Shown here: positions 1-6,208 of the stretch, in pieces
Layout of the letters: each line of letters opens with the position of its first letter
Numbering within the stretch: position 1 is the stretch's first letter
Notes under the pieces: model-generated
What the model saw: only the letters and a program-made list of their open reading frames with translations
The model's database searches: none
What the model was told of the DNA's origin: nothing
Assembly: GCA_030831375.1 (NCBI GenBank)
Contig: JAURLF010000162.1
Span: 1-6,208 of the forward strand
Length of the DNA: 6,208 nt
From: Gaiellales bacterium
GTDB taxonomy: Bacteria; Actinomycetota; Thermoleophilia; Gaiellales; F1-60-MAGs149
Reading direction: 5' to 3'
Made by a program: the position numbers and the translations under genes

Positions 1-1
1 C

Positions 2-1891
2 CTGCCGCTCGCCGGCGCCGTGCTCCTGGCGGTGCTCGGCACGCGCCTGCCCGCCCGCGGCGCGGGCTGGATCGCCTCGCTCGTGATGCTGGCCGCGTTC
101 GTCTGCTCGGCGATCGCGACGATCATGCTCGCGACCCGGCCGCACGAGGAGCGCGCGGTCGTGCAGACCGCGTGGACGTGGCTGACCGCGGGCGGCTTCC
201 AGGTCGGGCTCGACATCTGGTTCGACGAGCTGACCGCCGTGATGCTGCTCGTCGTCACCGGGATCGGCTTCCTGATCCACGTCTACTCGATCGGCTACAT
301 GAAGGGCGACGAGCAGGAGCGGCGCTTCTTCGCGTACCTGAACCTGTTCGTCTTCTCGATGCTGCTGCTCGTCGTCGCCGGCGACCTCGTGCTGCTGCTC
401 GCCGGCTGGGGCCTCGTCGGCCTCTCCTCGTACCTGTTGATCGGCTACTGGCACCAGAAGCCGTCCGCGGTCAAGGCGGCCAAGAAGGCGTTCGTGATGA
501 ACGCGATCGGCGACGTCGGCCTCGCGCTCGGCATCTTCCTGCTCTTCGTCGAGCTCGGCACGACCGCGTACGGCGGCATCTTCGCCGGCGCCGCCCAGCT
601 CGATACGTGGACCGCCACCGTGGCCTGCCTGCTGCTCCTCGTCGGCGCGCTCGCGAAGTCCGCGCAGCTGCCGCTGCACACGTGGCTCCCGGACGCGATG
701 GAGGGCCCGACCCCCGTCTCCGCCCTGATCCACGCCGCCACCATGGTCACCGCGGGCGTCTACCTGATCGCCCGCATGAACCCGCTCTTCCACGAGGCGC
801 CGTTCGCGCTCGAGACCGTCGTCGTGATCGGCGTCCTCGGCCTGCTGATGGCCGGCGCGATCGCGCTCGTCCAGACGGACATCAAGCGCATCATCGCCTT
901 CTCGACGATGAGCCAGATCGCCTACATGTTCGTCGGCGTCGGGCTCGGCGCCTACTGGGCCGGCATCTTCCACCTCTTCACGCACGCCTTCTTCAAGGCG
1001 CTGCTGTTCATGGGCGCCGGCCTCGTCATCCACGCCCTGCACGGCGAGCAGGACGTCCGCAACATGGGCGGCCTCCGGCGCGTGATGCCGAAGACGTACT
1101 TCTGCATGCTGATCGGCGCGCTCGCCCTCGTCGGCATCTTTCCGCTGTCGGGCGGCTTCTCGAAGGACGCGATCCTCAGCTCCGCGCTCGAGGTCGGCAC
1201 CCCGCTGGCCTGGATCGCCTACATCGGCGGCCTCCTCGGCGCGCTGCTGACCGGCATCTACACGTTCCGGCTGATGTTCCTCGTCTTCCACCGCCGCATG
1301 ACGCCGTACGCCGAGGCCGTCGCCCCCAAGTCCGTCAAGCACCACGGCGAGGGCCCGAGCTCGATGCTGTGGCCCGTCTACATCCTCACCGTCGGCGCCG
1401 CCGTCGCGGGCCTCGTCCAGATCCCCGGCGTCACGCACGTCTTCTACGACTGGCTCGAGCCGATCGCGCCCGCGGGGATGGTCGAGCCGAGCGCGCTGCA
1501 GGAGTGGGTCACGACCCTGATCGCCGTCACGATCGGCACCGTCGGCATCGCGATCGCGGGCCACCTCTACCTGACGGAGAAGGACGCCACGGAGCGCATG
1601 CGCCTCGGCCGCGGCCGGCTGATCGACCACGCCCTCGAGCGCCGCCTCTACTGGGACGACCTGTACGCGGTCGTGTTCGAGCGCCCCGCCCAGTGGCTCG
1701 CCGCCTTCCTGCGCCGCGGCGTCGACCAGCCCGCCGCCGGCTGGCTGCCGACGGACGGCGTCGGCACCTTCTCGGCCTTCCTCGGCCGCAGCTTCAACGC
1801 GATCGAGAACGGCGTCGTGCGCTCGTACGCGCTGGTGATCGTGCTGGGTGCCGCCGCGCTGCTCCTCCTCGTCCTGGTGCGCGCCGCATGA
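2..1891 (+). CDS. nuoL: NADH-quinone oxidoreductase subunit L (NuoL/ND5), 5'-partial
   Basis: This is the distal antiporter-like subunit of respiratory complex I; it carries one proton channel and the long lateral helix along the membrane arm. The frame is open from base 2, and the visible start (LPLAGAVLLAVLG) matches the interior of the first NuoL helix. By E. coli numbering about 7 residues lie off the window, so the in-frame GTG at 20 is not the likely start. Numbering from that codon, conserved sites are D165 (TM6), K213 in KSAQLPLHTW (TM7), H238 in SALIHAATM, H318, H322 and K326 in HLFTHAFFKALLF (TM8), and K382 in GGFSKDAIL (TM12). The C-terminal stretch (about 1600-1880) fits the lateral helix and final TM segment. 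The TM5 glutamate is Gly131 (bases 410-412) and the TM6 arginine is Ala162 (503-505). The stop overlaps the nuoM start by 4 bases. Identification is secure. Confidence 0.97.
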   Translation: MPLAGAVLLAVLGTRLPARGAGWIASLVMLAAFVCSAIATIMLATRPHEERAVVQTAWTWLTAGGFQVGLDIWFDELTAVMLLVVTGIGFLIHVYSIGYMKGDEQERRFFAYLNLFVFSMLLLVVAGDLVLLLAGWGLVGLSSYLLIGYWHQKPSAVKAAKKAFVMNAIGDVGLALGIFLLFVELGTTAYGGIFAGAAQLDTWTATVACLLLLVGALAKSAQLPLHTWLPDAMEGPTPVSALIHAATMVTAGVYLIARMNPLFHEAPFALETVVVIGVLGLLMAGAIALVQTDIKRIIAFSTMSQIAYMFVGVGLGAYWAGIFHLFTHAFFKALLFMGAGLVIHALHGEQDVRNMGGLRRVMPKTYFCMLIGALALVGIFPLSGGFSKDAILSSALEVGTPLAWIAYIGGLLGALLTGIYTFRLMFLVFHRRMTPYAEAVAPKSVKHHGEGPSSMLWPVYILTVGAAVAGLVQIPGVTHVFYDWLEPIAPAGMVEPSALQEWVTTLIAVTIGTVGIAIAGHLYLTEKDATERMRLGRGRLIDHALERRLYWDDLYAVVFERPAQWLAAFLRRGVDQPAAGWLPTDGVGTFSAFLGRSFNAIENGVVRSYALVIVLGAAALLLLVLVRAA

Positions 1892-3354
1892 TCACCGTCA
1901 CCACGCTGATCGCCGTGCCCCTCGCCGCGGGCATCGTGCTCCTGCTCGTGCCGTTCGCGCGGCGCCTCGCCGGCTACCTCTCGCTGCTCGTCGCGCTCGC
2001 CGCGCTCGGCGCCGTGATCGGGTTCGTCTACCGCTTCGAGCCGATGGGCGGCTACCAGTTCGGCGACGACGCCGAGTGGATCCCGCAGCTCGGGATCCGC
2101 TGGACGGTCGGCCTCGACGGCGTCGGCCTCGCGATGACCGCCGTCACCGCCCTCGTCGTCGCCTGCGCGATCGGGTACGGCATGTGGGCCGGCCGCGACC
2201 GCTCGCACGCCGCCTTCGGCCTGCTCCTGATCACCGAGGCGTTCCTGTTCCTCGTCTTCGCCGCGCGCGACCTGTTCGTCTTCTACGTCGGCTTCGAGGG
2301 CATGCTGATCCCGCTGCTCGTCCTGCTCGCCGTGTGGGGCGGCGCGGACCGCCGCCGCGCGATGGTGCAGGTGATCGCGTACACCGCCTTCGGCACGCTG
2401 CTGATGCTCGTCGCGATCCTCTGGCTCGGCCTGACCGCGCCCGGCGGGCCCGACTTCTCGATGGCCTCCGCGGTGGGCCGCGGCGGCGATCTCGCCTTCT
2501 GGGCGTTCGCGCTCGCCTTCGCGATCAAGTCGCCGCTCCTGCCGTTCCACGGCTGGGTGATGCCGGCCTACCGCCAGTCCTCGCCCGAGGTCGCGGCCGT
2601 CCTGTCCGGCGTCGCGTCCAAGGCCGGCGGCTACGCGTTCCTGGCCGTGCTCGTGCCGCTCTTCCCGGCGCAGGCCGCCGAGTACGCGTGGCTGTTCATC
2701 GCGCTCGGCCTCGCCGGCTTCTTGTGGGGCGCGCTGCTCGCCTTCCGCCAGCCCGACGGCCGCGGCGTGATCGCCTACTCGTCGATCGCGCAGATGTCGT
2801 TCGTCGTGCTCGGCATCTTCCTGCTCAACGCGCAGGGCGCGACCGGCGCGACGTTCCAGATGGTCAACCACGCGCTCGTCTCCGCCGCCCTGTTCCTGCT
2901 CGCCGGCTGGCTCGAGACGCAGGCCGGTTCGGGCGACTTCCGCCACCTCGGCGGCCTCGCCCGCAGCCGCCCCGTGCTCGCCACCGTGGCGCTCGTGCTC
3001 GGCATGGCCGCCCTCGCCGTGCCCGGCTCGAGCGTCTTCGCCTCCGAGTTCCTGATCCTGCTGGCCGCCTTCGCCGACGCCTGGTGGCTGGGCGCGCTCG
3101 CCTCGCTCGGGATCGTGCTCGCCGCGATGTACATGCTGCGCTGGATCTCCGCCGTCCTCCACGAGCGCGAGGGCGACCTCGTCGGCCAGCTGCGCCCGCC
3201 CGACCTGCGCAGCGGAGCGCTGCTCTGCATCCTGCCGCTCGCGCTCGCCCTGATCGGCCTCAGCCTCGCGCCCGCCCAGCTGACGGAGCGCGTCGAGGAC
3301 GCGAGCACCGCGATGATCGCCGCGGCCTTCCAGGACACGGGGGCCGACGAGTGA
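1888..3354 (+). CDS. nuoM: NADH-quinone oxidoreductase subunit M (NuoM/ND4)
   Basis: This 488-residue polytopic membrane protein is the middle antiporter-like proton-pumping subunit of complex I; its length fits the family. The start ATG (MITVTTLIAVPLAAG) overlaps the nuoL stop as ATGA. No clear Shine-Dalgarno precedes it, so translation probably depends on coupling to nuoL. The expected channel residues are present: E137 in FYVGFEGMLIP (TM5), K214 in FAIKSPLLPFHGW (TM7), K245 in GVASKAGGYAF (TM8) and E387 in FASEFLILL (TM12). They correspond to E144, K234, K265 and E407 of E. coli NuoM. One oddity is the loop after TM7, HGWVMPAYRQSSPEVAA, where most NuoM proteins have a W-L-P-D-A core; the usual Asp is absent. 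An in-frame open reading extends upstream through nuoL but encodes arginine-rich shadow sequence, so the ATG at 1888 is preferred. Confidence 0.96.
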   Translation: MITVTTLIAVPLAAGIVLLLVPFARRLAGYLSLLVALAALGAVIGFVYRFEPMGGYQFGDDAEWIPQLGIRWTVGLDGVGLAMTAVTALVVACAIGYGMWAGRDRSHAAFGLLLITEAFLFLVFAARDLFVFYVGFEGMLIPLLVLLAVWGGADRRRAMVQVIAYTAFGTLLMLVAILWLGLTAPGGPDFSMASAVGRGGDLAFWAFALAFAIKSPLLPFHGWVMPAYRQSSPEVAAVLSGVASKAGGYAFLAVLVPLFPAQAAEYAWLFIALGLAGFLWGALLAFRQPDGRGVIAYSSIAQMSFVVLGIFLLNAQGATGATFQMVNHALVSAALFLLAGWLETQAGSGDFRHLGGLARSRPVLATVALVLGMAALAVPGSSVFASEFLILLAAFADAWWLGALASLGIVLAAMYMLRWISAVLHEREGDLVGQLRPPDLRSGALLCILPLALALIGLSLAPAQLTERVEDASTAMIAAAFQDTGADE

Positions 3355-4814
3355 TCGAGCATCCCGTGATCGACTGGTGGGCCGTCTCGCCCGACATCGC
3401 GATGGGCGTCGGCGCCGCCGTCACGCTCCTGATCGCCGCGTTCCTGCGCGGCCGCGGTCGCGGCATCGGGTTCGTCGTCGGCCTCGCCACCGCCGGCCTC
3501 GTCGCGGGCCTCGCGATCGCCCAGTGGGGCGACGCGCCCGTGTCCACGATCGCGGACACGATGGTCGTCGACCAGGTCACGCAGATCAGCCGCATCGCCG
3601 TCTCCGCCTGCCTCGCCCTGACCCTGATCGCGGCGTTCGGCTGGAGCCGCCTGCGCGACTCGGGCGCCGAGTTCGCCGCGCTGCTCATGTTCGCCGCCGC
3701 CGGCATGAACCTCGTCGCCGCCGCCAGCTCGTTCATGACGCTGTTCGTGGCGCTCGAGCTGTTCTCGATCTCGCTGTACGCGCTGAGCGGCTTCGCCCGC
3801 GACCGCTGGTCGCTCGAGGCGGGCTTCAAGTACCTCGTGCTCGGCACGATCGGCTCCGTGATCCTCGTCTACGGCGCGGCCTTCCTCTACGGCGCGACCG
3901 GCTCGTTCCAGTTCGCCGAGGTCGCAGCCGGCCTCGAGGGCAGCGGCACGGGCGACCTGCTCGTCGTCGCGGGCGGCGTCCTCGTCCTCGTCGGGCTCGC
4001 CTTCAAGGTCGGCGCGGTGCCGTTCCACATGTGGGTCCCCGACGTCTACGAGGGCGCCCCGACCCCGATCACCGGCTTCATGGCGGCCGGCACGAAGATC
4101 GTCGCCTTCATCATGATGGCGCGCGTCCTCTACGAGGCGCTGCCGGCCCTGCGCGACACCTGGGAGCCCGCGCTGGTGGCGATGGCCGTGGCCACGATGG
4201 TGCTCGCCGCGATCGCCGCCCTCGTCCAGACGAACGTCAAGCGGATGCTCGCCTACGCCCTCGTCGGCTCGTCCGGGTACGCGCTGATCGCCGTCATCGT
4301 CGGCGGCGAGCAGGGCCTGCGCGCGCTGCTCTTCTACCTCGTCGCCGCCGCGCCGCTCGCGCTCGGCGCCTTCGCCGTGATCGCGCTGCACGAGCGCGAC
4401 ACCGGCGGCCCCGCCACGCTCGACTCGCTGCGCGCGTGGGGCTTCGACCGGCCGCTCGCGGGACTCGCGCTGACCGTCTTCCTGCTCGGCTTCGCCGGCT
4501 TCCCGCTGACGTCCGGCTTCATCGGCAAGTTCCTCGTCTTCGGCAGCGCCGTCCAGTCGGACCAGTGGACGTGGCTCGCCGTCGTCGGCGCGATCAGCTC
4601 CGTGATCGGGCTCGGCTACCTGCTGCGCGTGATCGGCGCCCTCTACGACCGCAGCGCCAGGAGCGGCGTGCTGCTGCCGGCCGCGCCCGGCTTCGGCTCG
4701 CTCAACCTGGTGATCGTCATCTGCCTCGCCCTCGTGATCGCCCTCGGCGTCGCTCCGGGCCTCGGGATCGACTGGGCGGGCGAGGCGGCGCGCTCGCTCG
4801 CCGCCGGCCGCTAG
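3351..4814 (+). CDS. nuoN: NADH-quinone oxidoreductase subunit N (NuoN/ND2)
   Basis: This 487-residue polytopic membrane protein is the antiporter-like complex I subunit closest to the small NuoA/J/K/H module. The start is taken as the GTG at 3351, which overlaps the nuoM stop as GTGA and gives the usual short N-terminus (VIEHPVIDWWAVSPDIAM) before TM1. In-frame alternatives at 3366 (GTG) and 3402 (ATG) would cut into that region. Conserved charged sites are E136 in FVALELFSISLYAL (TM5), K219 in AFKVGAVPFHMWVPDVY (TM7), K249 in AGTKIVAFIMM (TM8) and K393 in SGFIGKFLVF (TM12). They match E133, K217, K247 and K395 of E. coli NuoN, so the proton path looks complete. The PDVYEGAPTPITGF motif is typical of NuoN and separates it from NuoM. 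It is normally the last gene of a nuo operon, consistent with the gap that follows. Confidence 0.96.
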   Translation: MIEHPVIDWWAVSPDIAMGVGAAVTLLIAAFLRGRGRGIGFVVGLATAGLVAGLAIAQWGDAPVSTIADTMVVDQVTQISRIAVSACLALTLIAAFGWSRLRDSGAEFAALLMFAAAGMNLVAAASSFMTLFVALELFSISLYALSGFARDRWSLEAGFKYLVLGTIGSVILVYGAAFLYGATGSFQFAEVAAGLEGSGTGDLLVVAGGVLVLVGLAFKVGAVPFHMWVPDVYEGAPTPITGFMAAGTKIVAFIMMARVLYEALPALRDTWEPALVAMAVATMVLAAIAALVQTNVKRMLAYALVGSSGYALIAVIVGGEQGLRALLFYLVAAAPLALGAFAVIALHERDTGGPATLDSLRAWGFDRPLAGLALTVFLLGFAGFPLTSGFIGKFLVFGSAVQSDQWTWLAVVGAISSVIGLGYLLRVIGALYDRSARSGVLLPAAPGFGSLNLVIVICLALVIALGVAPGLGIDWAGEAARSLAAGR

Positions 4815-4816
4815 CG

Positions 4817-4855
4817 CGCGTCGCAGCGCCTACGATCAGCACCTGAACCGACGCG
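4817..4855. repeat. 7-bp inverted repeat in the nuoN-hydrolase gap
   Basis: CGCGTCG at 4817-4823 is the exact reverse complement of CGACGCG at 4849-4855, leaving a 25-base spacer that contains the possible -10 box. It is too short, too widely spaced and without a T-run to be a convincing intrinsic terminator. It could be an operator or a weak 5' hairpin next to the ribosome binding site. In DNA this GC-rich, chance is a real alternative. Confidence 0.3.
4831..4836 (+). promoter_or_regulatory. Possible -10 box (TACGAT) for the hydrolase gene
   Basis: TACGAT fits the TAnnnT pattern of housekeeping sigma -10 boxes and is one of the few AT-containing hexamers in this gap. It lies 34 bases before the ATG, which would give a 5' leader of roughly 25-30 bases carrying the Shine-Dalgarno. 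No TTGACA-like -35 is visible 16-18 bases upstream, so the call is tentative. The pair could instead be read through from nuoN. Confidence 0.35.
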
Positions 4856-4857
4856 AC

Positions 4858-4864
4858 GGGAGGA
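4858..4864 (+). promoter_or_regulatory. Shine-Dalgarno (GGGAGGA) of the hydrolase gene
   Basis: GGGAGGA ends 5 bases before the ATG at 4870. It is the strongest purine-rich ribosome binding site in the window. It fixes the start of the hydrolase gene and indicates independent translation initiation, unlike the overlapping nuoM and nuoN starts. Confidence 0.8.
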
Positions 4865-4869
4865 CCCGG

Positions 4870-5568
4870 ATGCCCGAGAACACCACCATCACCTGGTACG
4901 GACACGCCACCTGGGGCATCGACACGCCCGGCGGCGTCCACGTCGTCGTCGATCCGTGGCTCGCCACGAACCCGAAGTGCCCCGAGAGCGCGCACGAGCT
5001 GTCCGGTGACGTCGTCCTCGTCACGCACGGCCATGGCGACCACATCGCCGACGCCGCCGCCGTCGCCGAGCGCGGCGGCGCCACCGTCGTCGCGCAGTAC
5101 GAGATCGCCGGCTGGCTCGGCGAGCAGGGCGTCCAGGACGCCATCGGCATGAACACGGGCGGCACCGTCGAGGTGCGCGGCCTCAAGGTCACGATGACGC
5201 AGGCCTTCCACTCGAGCAGCCTCCCGGACGGCGGCTACGGCGGCGACCCCGTCGGCTTCGTGCTCGAGCTCGAGTCGGGCCAGCGCATCTACATCGCGGG
5301 CGACACCGGCGTCTTCGGCGACATGGCGCTGATCCGGGAGCTGTACGCGCCCGTGCTGGCGATCCTGCCGATCGGCGACCTCTACACGATGGGCCCCTTC
5401 CAGGCCGCCCACGCCGTGCGCCTGCTCGGCGTGCAGCACGTGCTCGGCTCGCACTGGGGCACCTTCGACGCGCTCACCGGCACGCCCGCCGCGCTCACGG
5501 CCGAGCTCGCGAAGCTCGGCCTCGGCGACGTCAGCGTGCACGAGCTCGCGCCGGGCGAGTCGCTCTAG
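4870..5568 (+). CDS. UPF0173-type metal-dependent hydrolase (metallo-beta-lactamase fold)
   Basis: This 232-residue protein has no evident signal peptide or membrane segment, so it is probably cytoplasmic. Its metallo-beta-lactamase-fold signature is complete. It opens with ITWYGHATW (H12) and VVVDPW (D28), followed by the metal motif H53-x-H55-x-D57-H58 in THGHGDH. Further ligands are H114 in AFHSSS, D145 in IAGDTGVFGD and H195 in GSHWGTFD. AGDTGVFGDM, LPIGD and YTMGP are hallmarks of the UPF0173 group, whose length is usually about 225-235 residues (for example Bacillus YtkL). All ligands for a two-metal site are present, so an active hydrolase is expected. The physiological substrate of this group is not established; the related UlaG acts on a phosphorylated lactone. 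The gene begins 55 bases after nuoN and ends 4 bases before a DUF1028 gene. Codon use resembles the nuo genes. Confidence 0.92.
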   Translation: MPENTTITWYGHATWGIDTPGGVHVVVDPWLATNPKCPESAHELSGDVVLVTHGHGDHIADAAAVAERGGATVVAQYEIAGWLGEQGVQDAIGMNTGGTVEVRGLKVTMTQAFHSSSLPDGGYGGDPVGFVLELESGQRIYIAGDTGVFGDMALIRELYAPVLAILPIGDLYTMGPFQAAHAVRLLGVQHVLGSHWGTFDALTGTPAALTAELAKLGLGDVSVHELAPGESL

Positions 5569-5572
5569 GGCG

Positions 5573-6208
5573 ATGACCTTCTCGATCGCCGCCGTCGACC
5601 GGGCCACCGGCGACGTCGGCGCGGCCGCCGCCACCCGCTTCCTCGCCGTCGGCGCGGGCGTGCTCTGGGCGGAGCCCGGGGTGGGCGCGGTCTGCACGCA
5701 GGCGATGACGCGAATCGCGTACGGCCCCGAGCTGCTCGACCTCCTGCGCGCGGGCGCGCAGCCGGCGGAGGCGATCGCCCGGGCGACCGCGGCGGATGCG
5801 GGCCGGGCGGACCGCCAGCTCGGCGCGGTCGCGGCGGACGGCGCAGGGGCCACCCATACGGGCGGCGCCTGCTTCGACTGGGCGGGCGGGCTCGTGCTCG
5901 ACGGCGCGACCGTGCAGGGCAATATCCTCGCCGGGCCCCAGGTCGTGGCGGCGATGGCGGCGGCGTGGGCGGAGGCGTCGGGCCCGCTCGAGCAGCGGCT
6001 GCTCGCCGTCCTGCGGGCCGCGGAGGCGGCCGGCGGCGACCGCCGCGGACGCCAGTCGGCCGCCCTGCTCGTGCGCCGCGCCGACGGCACGGAGCCCGTC
6101 GACCTGCGCGTCGACGACCATCCGCAGCCGCTCGCCGAGCTGGAGCGGCTGCACGCCGCCTACCGCCTCGTCTACGGCACGACACGGGCCGAGGCCTGGA
6201 CCACGGTC
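5573..6208 (+). CDS. DUF1028 family protein, 3'-partial
   Basis: The frame is open from the ATG at 5573 to the window edge (212 codons, no stop). The start MTFSIAAVDRATGDVGAAAATRF is shown here by its first residues, MTFSIAAVD, and is the normal DUF1028 N-terminus. Other family blocks follow in order: FLAVGAGVLWAEPGVGAV and TQ (residues 23-43), VQGNILAGP (114-122), GGDRRGRQSAALLV (154-167) and DLRVDDHP (177-184). The DUF1028 core is essentially complete by about residue 205, and what follows may be the start of a C-terminal extension, which some members have. The fold is thought to resemble Ntn hydrolases, in which a residue near the mature N-terminus acts as nucleophile; Thr2 would be the candidate here, but no activity is established. 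The gene starts 4 bases after the hydrolase stop, with only a weak ribosome site. Its alanine codons favour GCG before G far more than nuoM does. Confidence 0.93.
   Translation, partial: MTFSIAAVDRATGDVGAAAATRFLAVGAGVLWAEPGVGAVCTQAMTRIAYGPELLDLLRAGAQPAEAIARATAADAGRADRQLGAVAADGAGATHTGGACFDWAGGLVLDGATVQGNILAGPQVVAAMAAAWAEASGPLEQRLLAVLRAAEAAGGDRRGRQSAALLVRRADGTEPVDLRVDDHPQPLAELERLHAAYRLVYGTTRAEAWTTV

Noticed and set aside
20..22. GTG as the true start of nuoL
   Set aside because: The in-frame codons before it (L-P-L-A-G-A) continue the normal first NuoL helix, so the start lies upstream of the window.
172..3354. A long + strand open frame of over 1,000 codons spanning nuoL and nuoM
   Set aside because: Only its last 488 codons, from the ATG at 1888, encode a recognisable protein (NuoM). 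The upstream part is arginine/proline/alanine-rich shadow sequence in another frame of nuoL, not a fusion.
1648..4391. Long minus-strand open frames opposite nuoL, nuoM and nuoN (each over 500 codons)
   Set aside because: Their translations are low-complexity, rich in Glu, Arg, Gly, His and Ala, with no family motif. They are expected where high-GC third positions remove stops on the opposite strand.
3377..4846. Arginine-rich + strand frame overlapping nuoN
   Set aside because: It is a frame shadow of nuoN with R/D/A/P-biased composition, no motif and no ribosome site. NuoN itself is unambiguous in this region.
4815..4857. Rho-independent terminator after nuoN
   Set aside because: The best inverted repeat is 7 bp with a 25-base spacer and no following T-run.
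5945..5980. GGCGG-rich tract as a repeat or quadruplex element
   Set aside because: It is explained by consecutive Ala codons written as GCG in the DUF1028 frame. The G-runs are mostly only two bases long, with no regular repeat unit.
4717..6185. Minus-strand open frames opposite the hydrolase and DUF1028 genes
   Set aside because: They have biased composition and no recognisable domain, while both + strand genes carry complete family motifs.

Overview
The window is high-GC DNA (roughly 70% or more by eye), almost fully coding, with every gene on the + strand. It holds the end of a respiratory complex I (nuo) operon followed by a second small gene pair. Composition, NuoL motifs (GWGLVGLSSYLLIGYW) and the NuoM TM7-8 loop (HGWVMPAYRQSSPEVAA) suggest a deep-branching actinobacterium of the Thermoleophilia/Solirubrobacterales type. 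That placement rests on remembered family sequences, not on a search.

Region 1 (2-4814): nuoL (its first few codons lie off the left edge), nuoM and nuoN, in the canonical L-M-N order. They are joined by two 4-base stop/start overlaps (ATGA at 1888-1891, GTGA at 3351-3354), so they are surely co-transcribed and probably translationally coupled. These are the three antiporter-like proton-pumping subunits of the complex I membrane arm. Key charged residues are intact in NuoM and NuoN. NuoL keeps its TM7, TM8 and TM12 lysines and histidines but has Gly where the TM5 glutamate normally sits, and Ala where the nearby TM6 arginine normally sits.

Region 2 (4815-4869): the only intergenic gap. It contains a possible -10 box, a 7-bp inverted repeat and a clear Shine-Dalgarno sequence. 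No convincing terminator is visible.

Region 3 (4870-6208): a UPF0173-type metallo-beta-lactamase-fold hydrolase, followed 4 bases later by a DUF1028 protein that runs off the right edge. The two are probably one transcript. Their link to complex I is positional only, and neither has an assigned substrate.

I see no RNA gene, mobile element, CRISPR array, phage gene or new multi-gene system. This is mostly a housekeeping locus. The points worth a second look are the altered NuoL TM5/TM6 pair, the NuoM loop variant, the uncharacterised hydrolase/DUF1028 pair, a loop change in DUF1028, and two codon-junction patterns.
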